64,000 nt of DNA, taken from Selenomonadales bacterium. Its GTDB lineage: Bacteria; Bacillota; Negativicutes; Sporomusales; UBA7701. A model generated the notes under the pieces. That model saw only the letters and a program-made list of their open reading frames with translations, did no database searches and was not told where the DNA came from. Below are positions 42,929 to 51,997 of this stretch, piece by piece; positions within the stretch are counted from its first letter, which is position 1; each line of letters opens with the position of its first letter. The stretch spans positions 37,125 to 101,124 of the forward strand of contig JARKPR010000030.1 of NCBI GenBank assembly GCA_029975165.1, read 5' to 3'. The translations under genes and the position numbers were made by a program.

Positions 42929-43747
42929 ATGACGCAGAAGGAGTTGGCGGCCTTTAAGCAATACGCTAACGAGGCCAGAAGATTGACGATAGAGATGATC
43001 GGGCATGTCGGTGTAGGCCATGTCGGCGGCTCATGCTCGATAATTGATATATTGGTTATGCTGTACTTTCGCCATATGCGGATTGACAGCAAAAATCCCC
43101 GGTGGCCGGATCGTGACCGATTCGTCCTTTCCAAAGGGCATGCCGGACCCGCGTTGTATTCCGTGCTTGCGATGAGAGGTTACTTCGACCGCAAAGAGCT
43201 CACAACTTTAAACCAGCCGGGGACAAATCTACCCAGCCATTGCGACATGAATAAGACTGTCGGCATTGATATGACGGCCGGTTCTCTGGGTCAAGGGCTG
43301 TCGGCGGCGGTTGGGATGGCCATCGGCGGGCAGATCGACCGGAAGGACTTTCGCGTGTATTGCGTTATCGGCGACGGTGAAAGCCAAGAGGGGCAAATTT
43401 GGGAAGCCGCCATGCTGGCCAGTCAGTATAAGCTCGATAACCTGATAGTATTTACCGATGATAATAAAATGCAGATTGACGGCTTGACCGATGATGTTGT
43501 TTCCCTTAAGCCGCTTGACAAAAGGTGGGAGGCTTTCGGCTGGCACGTGCAATCGGTGGACGGGCACGACTACACGGCAATCGACACTGCCATTGAAACG
43601 GCGAAGCGGGTGGAAGGTCAGCCGTCGATGATTATTCTGAATACGATAAAGGGAAAAGGCTGCTCATTTGCTGAAGGCATGCTTACGAGCCACAACATGC
43701 CTGTTACCGCAGAAAATGTGAAGAGAGCTTGTGCCGAACTTAATTAG
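42929..43747 (+). CDS. Transketolase, N-terminal (thiamine pyrophosphate) subunit
   Basis: 272 residues. HVGGSCSIIDILVMLYF and GHAGPALYSVL start the domain; DMTAGSLGQGLSAAVGMA and the GDGESQEGQIWEA motif bind the Mg-pyrophosphate of TPP. A complete transketolase is ~650 residues; here the TPP-binding and pyrimidine domains are separate genes, as in many anaerobes. With the next gene it would move a two-carbon ketol unit from a ketose. The dehydrogenases upstream would make that ketose. Confidence 0.95.
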   Translation: MTQKELAAFKQYANEARRLTIEMIGHVGVGHVGGSCSIIDILVMLYFRHMRIDSKNPRWPDRDRFVLSKGHAGPALYSVLAMRGYFDRKELTTLNQPGTNLPSHCDMNKTVGIDMTAGSLGQGLSAAVGMAIGGQIDRKDFRVYCVIGDGESQEGQIWEAAMLASQYKLDNLIVFTDDNKMQIDGLTDDVVSLKPLDKRWEAFGWHVQSVDGHDYTAIDTAIETAKRVEGQPSMIILNTIKGKGCSFAEGMLTSHNMPVTAENVKRACAELN

Positions 43748-43753
43748 CCTGGT

Positions 43754-44713
43754 ATGGCGGAGGTGAACACGATGCTGGAAGCAAAAGATTTGAAGGCCGT
43801 ATATTGCGACTGTCTGATAGATCTGGCGGAACACGACGACAGGATCGTTCTTATTGAGGCGGACTTGATGCGGGCCGCAGGGACAATGCCTTTCAAGGAT
43901 AAATTCCCCAGGCGGACAATCGACGTCGGTGTGGCGGAAGCGAACATGATCGGTGTGGCGGCGGGCCTCTCGGCCTATGGCAAGATTCCGTTCGCCCATT
44001 CCTTTTGCACATTCGCTAGCCGTCGCTGTTATGACCAAATTGCGGTTTCGGTGGCCTATGCCCAGCTCAACGTAAAGATCGGCGGCTTGGACCCCGGAGT
44101 TGCCGCCGAATTAAACGGCGGTACCCATATGGCTTTTGAGGATATCGGAATTATGAGGAATATCCCCACGATGACGGTGTTCGAACCGGTTGACGCCGTT
44201 CAGCTCAAAAAAGCTATGCCCCAGATCGTCGAGCATTACGGGCCTGTCTACATAAGGCTGTTCAGGCGGCAGGCCGAGCCGATTTTCGAGGAATCTTACG
44301 ACTTTAAACTGGGACGGGCCGATACAGTGAAAGACGGCAAGGACGTCGTCATTTTCGCCAGCGGCCTAATGGTACACAAGTCGCTACAGGCGGCACAGAT
44401 ACTTGAAAAGGAAGGCGTAAGCGCCAGAGTCGTCAATATCCATACAATTAAACCTCTCGACGCCGACGCCGTTACCGCCCATGCGAAAGCCACCGGGGCC
44501 GTGGTTACGGCGGAGAATCACAGCATAATCGGCGGTCTCGGCAGTGCGGTGGCCGAGACGCTGAGCGAGAATTGCCCCGTACCATTGCAGAGGGTTGGTG
44601 TCAAAGACACGTTCGGCGAGGTGGGCAAGCTGGACTACTTGATGGAACGCTTCCGGCTCACAGCCGAGGATGTCGCTTCCGCCGCCCGGACGGTATTGGC
44701 GAAAAAGAGATAG
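43754..44713 (+). CDS. Transketolase, C-terminal subunit
   Basis: 319 residues: a pyrimidine-binding domain (DVGVAEANMIGVAAGLSAYG with the catalytic Glu) and the C-terminal domain (VVTAENHSIIGGLGSAVAETL). Forms the active enzyme with the preceding subunit, six bases away. Last clear gene of the operon; a hairpin at 44899-44932 may end it. Confidence 0.95.
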   Translation: MAEVNTMLEAKDLKAVYCDCLIDLAEHDDRIVLIEADLMRAAGTMPFKDKFPRRTIDVGVAEANMIGVAAGLSAYGKIPFAHSFCTFASRRCYDQIAVSVAYAQLNVKIGGLDPGVAAELNGGTHMAFEDIGIMRNIPTMTVFEPVDAVQLKKAMPQIVEHYGPVYIRLFRRQAEPIFEESYDFKLGRADTVKDGKDVVIFASGLMVHKSLQAAQILEKEGVSARVVNIHTIKPLDADAVTAHAKATGAVVTAENHSIIGGLGSAVAETLSENCPVPLQRVGVKDTFGEVGKLDYLMERFRLTAEDVASAARTVLAKKR

Positions 44714-44898
44714 GGGAGATGGCACAAGCAGACGACCCGTCTTCCTTCCTTGGCGAAAAACAGCAAACTCCTCCAGGCGAAAAAAATAACGCACTAGGGA
44801 GAGCACTGCCAAAAGAATAGGAAAATTGCCTTGCGGGCCCGGTGTAAAATACAAACTATCGGGCAGATTTCCGGCTTTCACCTTAGTACAACCGAAAA

Positions 44899-44932
44899 GA
44901 AGCGTATCCGCGCCGGTGGCAGAATACGCTTC
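44899..44932 (+). terminator. Weak terminator or stem-loop after the transketolase operon
   Basis: 9-bp stem GAAGCGTAT/ATACGCTTC with GC-rich loop and CATCCTTTC tail; T tract poor. It leads directly into the repeat copy at 44934. Confidence 0.5.
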
Positions 44933-44933
44933 C

Positions 44934-45032
44934 ATCCTTTCGAGTTGGTTCTCATAGTGTTTAATAAGTGAACGGCAACTTCAAAACTTAATGCTTTCCA
45001 ACCCTGTCGAGGGAAATATATACCATCTTTTC
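44934..45032 (+). repeat. Imperfect ~100-bp intergenic repeat, copy A
   Basis: Shares a core GGTTCTCATAGTGTTTAA and a CATCTTTT end with a second copy at 53184-53283 (about two-thirds to three-quarters identical by eye). Each copy lies directly after a stem-loop and together they flank the Dpp/opine block. Confidence 0.65.
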
Positions 45033-45170
45033 CCGCAACCCTTAAAGCCTTATTCTACAGGGCTTCAAGGGTTGTGTTGTCTTTGCGGCCAAACTACACC
45101 CTCGACGCAAAAACACATACTACCATAGTAAATACTCATTAACCAAACGGTTTATCGTTATGTTTTTCAT
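45033..45170. other. Intergenic region downstream of dppF
   Basis: Contains an inverted repeat (AACCCTT-AAGCC with GGGCTT-AAGGGTT, 45038-45076) that may terminate the dpp operon. Nothing else recognised. Confidence 0.5.
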
Positions 45171-46121
45171 TCAATATAATGCGCAGGCGACGTAATGGCC
45201 GCCGGCTATTTCGCGCAGTTGAATGTCTTCTTTTGTACAGGAAGCGGTGACTTTGGGGCACCTGGCGGCGAAGCGGCAACCGGGTTTCGGGTTTATAGGG
45301 CTGGTTATCTCGCCTTTGATTATTCCCGTCAGTTGTTGTTTGTGCCGCAGGTTCGGCACGGGGACGGCGTCCAGCAGGGCCTGCGTATATGGATGGAGCG
45401 GTTTTCGGAACAGTTCTTCCGAAGATGCCCTTTCTACGCATTGACCAAGGTACATGACCACTATTTCCTGGCTGATATGTTTGACCACGCTCAGGTCGTG
45501 GGTTATGAACATGTAGGTGAGGCCGCGGTCATCCTGCAGGTCCATCATAAGATTGAGGATTTGCGCCTGGATGGATACATCAAGGGCGGAAACCGGTTCG
45601 TCGCAGACGATGAATTGGGGGCCGAGGGCCAGGGCCCTGGCGACGCCGATGCGCTGCCGCCTGCCGCCGTCCAGTTCGTGGGGGTAGGAGTTCACCAGCC
45701 GTTCGGCAAGGCCGACCGTTTCCATGAGCTCGTAGACCTTGTCGTCCAGCGCCGCCTTGTCGGTTATCGTGCGGCACACTTTTATCGGCTCGGCGATTAT
45801 CTCGCTGACCGTCAGCCGGGGATTGAGCGACGAATAGGGGTCCTGGAATATTATCTGCAAATCTTTGCGGACCTCGAGCATCTGCTTTTTTCCGTAGTCG
45901 AGGATGTTTTTGCCGTTGTACAGCACTTCCCCGGCGGTAGGCTCGACCAGCCGGAGAATCGTCCTGCCTAGGGTCGATTTCCCGCAGCCCGATTCGCCGA
46001 CGACGCCGAGGGTTTTGCCCTTTTCTATCTTCAGGTTCACGTCGTCAACGGCGTGAAGATCACCTTTCGGCGTTTTGAAGTATTTTTTCAGCCCTTTGGT
46101 TTCAATCAATGGCACGCTCAT
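45171..46121 (-). CDS. dppF: Dipeptide/oligopeptide ABC transporter ATPase (DppF/OppF type)
   Basis: 316 residues. Walker A GESGCGKST, signature HELDGGRRQRI in place of the usual SGGQ, Walker B FIVCDEPVSALD and switch His in ITHD; the C-terminal oligopeptide-type extension has a Cys cluster (GCRFAARCPKVTASC) that may hold an iron-sulfur group. It pairs with DppD to power import. Overlaps dppD by four bases. Last gene of the operon. Confidence 0.95.
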   Translation of the reverse strand: MSVPLIETKGLKKYFKTPKGDLHAVDDVNLKIEKGKTLGVVGESGCGKSTLGRTILRLVEPTAGEVLYNGKNILDYGKKQMLEVRKDLQIIFQDPYSSLNPRLTVSEIIAEPIKVCRTITDKAALDDKVYELMETVGLAERLVNSYPHELDGGRRQRIGVARALALGPQFIVCDEPVSALDVSIQAQILNLMMDLQDDRGLTYMFITHDLSVVKHISQEIVVMYLGQCVERASSEELFRKPLHPYTQALLDAVPVPNLRHKQQLTGIIKGEITSPINPKPGCRFAARCPKVTASCTKEDIQLREIAGGHYVACALY

Positions 46122-47137
46122 TCAGCTCCACCCGTCGATTCAAGATTTATCCGGGCGTCGTGGCCCGCACCGCCGGCAAATAAGTGGCATCCGATAGCAT
46201 GTGTACCGTCGATTATGTTTAGCGGCTTTGCGGTCTTGCATATCTCCATGCATTGCGGACAGCGCGGGTGGAACTTGCAGCCGCCGAGCGGCGCGGTGGG
46301 GTCGGGCATGAGCCCTTCAATGGGGTTGAGCCTTCTGGTGGCTTTGGTCATATCGGGTATCGAGCCGAAAAGGCCGACAGTATACGGGTGGTGCTTCTTA
46401 CCTTCGAATATGTTGTCGGTTGTCCCGATCTCGATGATTTCGCCCGCGTACATAATGGCCACCCGGTCGCAGATCTGGGCCACGACCCCCAGGTCGTGGG
46501 TGATGAAGAGCATCGCGGTGTTAAGGCGCTGCTTGAGTTCTTTCATCAGTTTGAGGATCTGGGCCTGGATGGTTACGTCCAGGGCGGTGGTGGGCTCGTC
46601 GGCCAGGATGAGCTGCGGTTCGCAGGCCAAGGCTATGGCAATGACGACTCTTTGTTTCATCCCGCCGGAAAACTGGTGAGGGTATTCATGCTTCCTGTCG
46701 GCCGGCAGGCCGACCATTTCCAGTATTTCGTCCACCCGTTTTTCCTTTTGCTCCGGACTCATGTCGAGGCGGTGGAGCTGGAGGACTTCGGCGATCTGCT
46801 CGCCCACGGTCAAGATGGGGTTGAGGCTGGTCATCGGGTCCTGGAAGACCATCGATATGCCGTTGCCTCTGATAAGCCGCATGTCGGCCTCGCTGGCCCG
46901 GGTTATATCGAGGTCGCCGAGGGTGATGCAGCCGCGGGTGATCCGGCCGGTGCGGTCGGGCAGCAGCCGCATTATGCTCAGGGCGGTAGTGGTTTTCCCG
47001 GCGCCGGTTTCGCCGACCAGCCCCAGCGTTTCGCCTTTGTTGAGGGTTAAATTCAAATCGTTGACGGCATATACCGTTTCTTCGTCGGTTTTATAGATAA
47101 CGCTCAGGTCTTTTATCTCCAACAGCTTCTCGGTCAT
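46118..47137 (-). CDS. dppD: Dipeptide/oligopeptide ABC transporter ATPase (DppD/OppD type)
   Basis: 339 residues with Walker A GETGAGKTT, signature FSGGMKQRV, Walker B LILADEPTTALD, and the C-terminal Cys-rich segment GGCKFHPRCPQCMEIC. Partner of DppF. GGGGAGGGTAAGC lies before the ATG. Family substrates include peptides, nickel complexes and opines. Confidence 0.95.
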   Translation of the reverse strand: MTEKLLEIKDLSVIYKTDEETVYAVNDLNLTLNKGETLGLVGETGAGKTTTALSIMRLLPDRTGRITRGCITLGDLDITRASEADMRLIRGNGISMVFQDPMTSLNPILTVGEQIAEVLQLHRLDMSPEQKEKRVDEILEMVGLPADRKHEYPHQFSGGMKQRVVIAIALACEPQLILADEPTTALDVTIQAQILKLMKELKQRLNTAMLFITHDLGVVAQICDRVAIMYAGEIIEIGTTDNIFEGKKHHPYTVGLFGSIPDMTKATRRLNPIEGLMPDPTAPLGGCKFHPRCPQCMEICKTAKPLNIIDGTHAIGCHLFAGGAGHDARINLESTGGAE

Positions 47138-47167
47138 GCTTACCCTCCCCTTGCGTCCGCAGCCGTG

Positions 47168-48052
47168 TCAGTTTTTCAGCCGCGGGTCGAGCGCGTCCCG
47201 CAGCCCGTCGCCCATGAGGTTAAGGGCCATGACGGTGAAGGCGATGAACAACCCGGGGATGATGATGAGGTATTCATGGTAGCGCATCTGGCTTTTGGCG
47301 TCGGCCATCATCGAGCCCCATTCGGGGGTGGGCGGCTGGATGCCCAGGCCGACGAAGCTCAGAGCGGCAATGACGAGGATGGTCGTAGCCACGTTGAGCG
47401 TGGCCTGGACGACGATCGGGCCGATGGCGTTAGGGATGATGTGCCTGGCGATTATGCGGCTGTCCGACGTGCCGCACGCCTTGGCCGCCTCGATGAAGTC
47501 CTGGGTTTTCACCGTCAGGATGGAGGCGCGGACGATGCGGGCGAATTTGGGCACCTGGGCGACGGTAAGGGCTATGAGGATGTTGACCATGCCCGTGCCG
47601 AGAGCGGCGACGATGGCGATGGCGAGGATCATCTGCGGGATGGCCAGGAATACGTCCATGATCCGCATGAGGGTTTCGTCGATGTACCCGCCGTAATACC
47701 CCGCCGAGGCGCCGATGACCGCGCCCACGGCCAGGGCCAGGGCGATGGTGACTACGCCGACGAAGATCGATATCCTTGCCCCGAAGATGATCCTCGCGAA
47801 CATGTCGCGGCCGAAGCCGTCGGTGCCGAAGATATGCTCCGCACTCGGAGACATGAACCGCTTTGTCATGTGCTGCGATATGGCGTCGCGCTCGTAGTCG
47901 ACGATGAAGTCGGCGAAGATGGCGATGAAAAGCATGATGGCGAAGACAACCAGCCCGAACAAGGCCAGTTTGTTCTTCTTGAAGCGATGCCAGATCGACA
48001 TGAGCTGGCTTTTTTTCTTGTAAGCCGTTTTTTTTCGCTGTTGTTCCGTCAT
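47168..48052 (-). CDS. dppC: ABC transporter permease (DppC/OppC type)
   Basis: 294 residues. Basic N-terminus, one membrane helix (~33-54), a periplasmic loop (FGTDGFGRDMFARIIFGAR) and five further helices with the EAA motif EAAKACGTSDSRIIARHI. Second half of the permease pair. Normal length. Confidence 0.94.
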   Translation of the reverse strand: MTEQQRKKTAYKKKSQLMSIWHRFKKNKLALFGLVVFAIMLFIAIFADFIVDYERDAISQHMTKRFMSPSAEHIFGTDGFGRDMFARIIFGARISIFVGVVTIALALAVGAVIGASAGYYGGYIDETLMRIMDVFLAIPQMILAIAIVAALGTGMVNILIALTVAQVPKFARIVRASILTVKTQDFIEAAKACGTSDSRIIARHIIPNAIGPIVVQATLNVATTILVIAALSFVGLGIQPPTPEWGSMMADAKSQMRYHEYLIIIPGLFIAFTVMALNLMGDGLRDALDPRLKN

Positions 48053-48065
48053 ATTGCCCGCCTGC

Positions 48066-48998
48066 TTATTTTTTTACGAATTGGGATTTGAGCCTGGGGT
48101 CGATGTAAGCGTACAGGACGTCGACGATCAGGTTGGTTATGCTGGCCAGCAAGGCGACGAACAACACCGCCGCCATAACGATCGGCGTGTCTTTTGTGCG
48201 CACGGCCGCCACCATGAGGGTGCCGATGCCCGGCATGGCGAAGACACTCTCGATGACGATGGCGCCGCCGAGCTGGGTGCCGAAGTTGAGGCCGATGACG
48301 GTTACGACCGGCAGCAAAGCGTTGCGCAAGGCGTGCTTGTAAACGATCCTAAAGGCGCTGGCGCCTTTGGCCTTGGCGGTCCTGATGTAGTCCTGCCTGA
48401 TGACCTCGAGCATGGTCGAGCGGGTCATCCTGATGATGGTGGCCATGGAGGCCGCCGCCAGGGTCACGGACGGCATGAGGAAGTGCTGCATCGTCGCTAC
48501 GCCGGTGGCCGGCAGCAGGCCCAGCTTCAGGGAGAACAGCAGGATGAGCAGCAAGCCCAGCCAAAAGGCCGGCATCGAGGTGAGGATGAGGGCGCTGAAC
48601 AGACTGGCCGCGTCGATGAAAGTGTATTGCCTAATCGCCGATATCACCCCCACCGGGATGCCAATGAGGACGGAAATGGCCACGCCCCAGAAGGTGAGCG
48701 TCAGTGTCGTGGGGAAGCGCGAGGCGATTTCGTTGACAACCTGCACCTTATTGCGGTAGGATATGCCGAAGTCCCCGGTGACGGCGTGCCCGATGTATCG
48801 TGCGTAGCGGACGAAAAAGTTGTCGTTGAGCCCCATCTGCTCGCGCAGTTCGGCGACCGCCTGCGCCGAGGCCCCGTCGCCAAGCATCAGACTGACCGGG
48901 TCGCCGGGCGACAGTTCAATTATGGAAAATACGATCAATGATATCCCGAGGATGACCGGGATCATCATCAATATTCTTTTCGCAATGTATCTTAACAT
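48066..48998 (-). CDS. dppB: ABC transporter permease (DppB/OppB type)
   Basis: 310 residues, six helices. IAKRILMMIPVILGISLIV N-terminus, ELSPGDPV after it and the coupling motif RTAKAKGASAFRIVYKHA are characteristic. Separated from dppC by 13 bases and from the binding-protein gene by ~108 bases containing a hairpin. Confidence 0.95.
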   Translation of the reverse strand: MLRYIAKRILMMIPVILGISLIVFSIIELSPGDPVSLMLGDGASAQAVAELREQMGLNDNFFVRYARYIGHAVTGDFGISYRNKVQVVNEIASRFPTTLTLTFWGVAISVLIGIPVGVISAIRQYTFIDAASLFSALILTSMPAFWLGLLLILLFSLKLGLLPATGVATMQHFLMPSVTLAAASMATIIRMTRSTMLEVIRQDYIRTAKAKGASAFRIVYKHALRNALLPVVTVIGLNFGTQLGGAIVIESVFAMPGIGTLMVAAVRTKDTPIVMAAVLFVALLASITNLIVDVLYAYIDPRLKSQFVKK

Positions 48999-49052
48999 CG
49001 CAGTCTCCTATACATAACGACTGACTTTTCGTCGGCTGGTCCGGAGGGGAAA

Positions 49053-49088
49053 GGTAAAGCCTGCCACCGATGACCGACAGGCTTTACC
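49053..49088 (-). repeat. Intercistronic stem-loop between dppA and dppB
   Basis: Perfect 11-bp stem GGTAAAGCCTG/CAGGCTTTACC with a 14-base loop and only a short T tract. As with dctP-dctQ, it likely stabilises or partly attenuates the message after the binding-protein gene. Confidence 0.65.
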
Positions 49089-49106
49089 GTCGTTGTTGTT
49101 GGCCGT

Positions 49107-50645
49107 TTATTCCCAGGAATAGTCGTATACTTCGTGCAGGTCGACCGTGCTCGAGGATACGCCCTTGATAGCTTTATTGGCGACGATGGCGAATTTGGCG
49201 GTCATCACCGGTATGATCGGCGCTTCCTCCTTGACGATCTCGCTCACTTCCCGGTAGGCGGCGTATCTTTCGTCCTTGCTCTGCGAGGTTCTGCCTTTAT
49301 CCAGGGCAGCGTCCAGCCTGGGAATGTTCGTCTCCGTAAAGTTGTTGCCGTTGCCCAGCATGGAACTGTGCAGGCGCGTGTAGCATACGTAGTCGGCGTC
49401 AGGCAGTAGGGCAGTTATGACGTACAGGCTGATGTCGTAATTGAACTTTTTCGTGACTTCCTCAAGATAGGTGGCCCGCTCCATGAGCTCCAGCTCGGCG
49501 TTGATACCGACTTTGCGCAGCTGCTCCTGGATGACTTCCGCCGGCTTTGCGTACATGGCCGCCTGGTTGATTTTAAATTTGACGGTCAGACCGTTGGGGT
49601 AGCCGGCTTCGGCCAACAGCTTTTTGGCTTTTTCGGGATCGTAGGGGTTGTTCTTAAAGTCTTTCGGATAGCCGAATGCCGACGGAGGCATTGGGGCTTC
49701 GTCCGGCGCGCCGATGCCGTCCAGGCCGCCGAGGACGATGTTCTGCCGGTCGATGGCGTAGCTGACAGCCTGCCTGACCCGCTTGTCGGCGAACGGCCCG
49801 GTCTTGTTGTTCATAGAAATATGGTAATAATAGGCGGATTCAATCTCGTGATATTGGAGGTTTTTGTTATCCATCTGGGCTTTGCGGTCGCTCTTTGACG
49901 GGTTGTGGAGCACATCGATTTCGCCTTTTTCGAGGGCGATGGCCGCAGTGGTGGCGTCAGTTATGAATCTGAAGGCGACGTCCTTGATCTTGGCCGGGCC
50001 GCGGTAGTAGTCGTCAAACCGCGTGAAGTCGATCTTTTCGCCACTGACCCATTTAACGAATTTGTACGGGCCGGTGCCAACAGGGTTTTTCCCGAAATTG
50101 TCGCCCGCCGCTTCGACGGCTTTCTGGCTGACGATTGCCAGGCTGGGGTTGGCCACGCAGAACAAAATTGGCCCGTAAGCATGCTTCAGCTTCAGCTTGA
50201 CGGTGGTGTCGTCCACCGCTTCCGCCGACTGCATGACGCTGGTGAATTTGCTGGTGTAGGCCGATTTGATGGCCCGGTTGAGCGTATAGGCGACGTCTTT
50301 GGTCGTCAGGATATCGCCGTTGTGGAATTTCACGCCTTTTCTGATCGTGAAGGTTACCTCTTTGCCGTCCGGGGAAATGTTCCATTTTTCCGCCAGACCG
50401 GGGACCAATGAGCCGTCAGGCCGCTGTTTAATCAGGGTATCGAAGACCTGCAGGAGAAGAACATAGGTCAAAGTGTCCGAGGATTTCTGGGGATCGAGTT
50501 CCTTGGATTCGGCAAGGATGGCGAAATTCAGGCTATCCTTTTTCCCACCGGGGGCTTTGTCGGCCGCCGGTTTGTTGCCGCCGCAGCCTGTAAGTAAGAA
50601 GGCAACGATCAGAAAACAACTGACGATAAGATGGAACCGCTTCAT
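49107..50645 (-). CDS. dppA: ABC transporter substrate-binding lipoprotein (DppA/OppA, SBP family 5)
   Basis: About 512 residues from ATG 50645, preceded by GGGAGGGTG. Lipobox LLTGCGG, then SBP_bac_5 motifs: LDPQKSSDTLTYVLLLQVFD, the signature TFTIRKGVKFHNGDILTTKDV (in two pieces), PVGTGPYKFVKW. Only a modest number of aromatic pocket residues can be judged, so the ligand (peptide, opine, metal complex) is open. The opine-type dehydrogenase gene ends 26 bases upstream on the same strand, indicating joint transcription and a linked substrate. Confidence 0.92.
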   Translation of the reverse strand: MKRFHLIVSCFLIVAFLLTGCGGNKPAADKAPGGKKDSLNFAILAESKELDPQKSSDTLTYVLLLQVFDTLIKQRPDGSLVPGLAEKWNISPDGKEVTFTIRKGVKFHNGDILTTKDVAYTLNRAIKSAYTSKFTSVMQSAEAVDDTTVKLKLKHAYGPILFCVANPSLAIVSQKAVEAAGDNFGKNPVGTGPYKFVKWVSGEKIDFTRFDDYYRGPAKIKDVAFRFITDATTAAIALEKGEIDVLHNPSKSDRKAQMDNKNLQYHEIESAYYYHISMNNKTGPFADKRVRQAVSYAIDRQNIVLGGLDGIGAPDEAPMPPSAFGYPKDFKNNPYDPEKAKKLLAEAGYPNGLTVKFKINQAAMYAKPAEVIQEQLRKVGINAELELMERATYLEEVTKKFNYDISLYVITALLPDADYVCYTRLHSSMLGNGNNFTETNIPRLDAALDKGRTSQSKDERYAAYREVSEIVKEEAPIIPVMTAKFAIVANKAIKGVSSSTVDLHEVYDYSWE

Positions 50646-50671
50646 GAAACACACACCCTCCCTGTTTATCT

Positions 50672-51877
50672 TTATAATCCGCACAACTGCTGACTTGAAT
50701 TAACACCGTAGAATTCCGGCAGCCGCGATACGGGAGCCAGGCTCTTGACCGCTTTGAGCTTTTCGCAATAGTCGTTATCCGTCCAGCGGCCGATGCTGCT
50801 TAAAACCTCGTCGATCACCGGCGTGCCCACCGACAGCATGCCGGCGATCGATCTCGTCACCAGCAGCCCGAACGGTATGTCTTCAACTATGTACCGGGCG
50901 CCGAAATCCGGCGCATACAAATTGTCGGCCAGTTTTACCGTCGGCGTTTTTATCCCCTTGTACGCCGCATTGGTGCGGAACATGTTGTGCAGCGAGGACG
51001 TGTCGGCAATGAGCCCTTCATAGGAGACCCGCAGCCAGTCGCTAATATGCAGCACTTTGTCGCTCTCCACATCGGTGTTAACTTTGCTCAGTTCGCGGGC
51101 CACCGTACGAATTTCGTCCGACATGGCCGCCAGTATGGCGGCGATCTCTTCGTCTACGCTTTCGTAGAACAGCGGGATGTCCGCCTCGGTGAAGGTTGCG
51201 GACGGGTTGTGCCTTAACAGGCCGTACATTATGCCGGGATGAAATATCTGCCCGATATTGGCCAAGGTTAATGTCAGGATGCTTTTCAGCCGTTCGATTT
51301 CAATATCGAACAACTCTTCCAGTTCGGCAAAATAAGCCTGCGGCATATCTGCAGGAATGGACGCCGCTTGGATCTTGTTTTTGAGACCGCTGACATTGAT
51401 TTCGCAGCCGAACATTCTGGTCCTGCATGCCCACGGCAAGGTCTGAAAGGCAATGACCCGGGCCTTGGGCATTATCGTGCCTGCTTCAAATTCCAGTCCT
51501 CCCCTGCTGGGGAGGATGACAATCCTGCTGCTTTCCGGGACGTATTCCTTTATGCACGCCAAAATGTTTCTATGGGCAAAGGCCGGCACGATAACAATTA
51601 TCAGCGACGAAGCAGGTATCACTTCTTTCGGGTTATCTGTTATCAGGTTAAGCTTCAGTTTCCGGTTTTGGTCATAAGTGCCGAAGGTGCCGCCGGCTTT
51701 TGCCAGCAGGCCGTCGCCGAGCTGCAGCGTCAGGCCGCCGTTTTGTTCGTAATTGGCCTTGAACTGTTCGACTTCCCTAGACAGAGGACTAAAGATATTG
51801 ACGGTGTGCCCTTTCCTGCATAGCAGGGCAGCACAGGCATGCGCGCCGTTGCCGCAGCCACAAACGGTGATATTCAT
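50672..51877 (-). CDS. NAD(P)-dependent opine/octopine-type dehydrogenase
   Basis: 401 residues. Rossmann motif VCGCGNGAHACAALL at the N-terminus, a middle segment LIIVIVPAFAHRNIL, and a C-terminal catalytic domain with the LANIGQIFHPGIMYGLL stretch that carries the conserved His of octopine/nopaline dehydrogenases; DTSSLHNMFR follows. The family reductively joins an amino acid to a keto acid, or reverses it. It is the first gene before dppA and lies under an 8-bp inverted-repeat operator. It may process an imported opine-like compound or make one for export and re-uptake. Confidence 0.85.
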   Translation of the reverse strand: MNITVCGCGNGAHACAALLCRKGHTVNIFSPLSREVEQFKANYEQNGGLTLQLGDGLLAKAGGTFGTYDQNRKLKLNLITDNPKEVIPASSLIIVIVPAFAHRNILACIKEYVPESSRIVILPSRGGLEFEAGTIMPKARVIAFQTLPWACRTRMFGCEINVSGLKNKIQAASIPADMPQAYFAELEELFDIEIERLKSILTLTLANIGQIFHPGIMYGLLRHNPSATFTEADIPLFYESVDEEIAAILAAMSDEIRTVARELSKVNTDVESDKVLHISDWLRVSYEGLIADTSSLHNMFRTNAAYKGIKTPTVKLADNLYAPDFGARYIVEDIPFGLLVTRSIAGMLSVGTPVIDEVLSSIGRWTDNDYCEKLKAVKSLAPVSRLPEFYGVNSSQQLCGL

Positions 51878-51906
51878 TCCTCTTTGCGAGTCCTCCTCAC
51901 AATTTT

Positions 51907-51952
51907 TGACGCATAAATTGCATTTTTATTTTTTTTTAACTCACATGCGTCA
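51907..51952. promoter_or_regulatory. Candidate RpiR operator upstream of the opine/dpp operon
   Basis: Perfect 8-bp inverted repeat TGACGCAT (51907-51914) ... ATGCGTCA (51945-51952) with a 30-bp AT-rich spacer, in the gap between the regulator gene and the opine dehydrogenase gene. Confidence 0.6.
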
Positions 51953-51997
51953 GTAAACAGTTTTCTCTGATAAATCTGGAAATCCTGCTTGTTAAAA

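Noticed and set aside
44719..44820. 33-codon frame right after the transketolase
   Set aside because: The purine-rich site touches the ATG, the peptide is low-complexity, and nothing else supports it.
50645..51877. Staphylopine-like metallophore locus
   Set aside because: There is no nicotianamine-synthase-like (CntL) gene or exporter nearby, so the metallophore reading is not supported.
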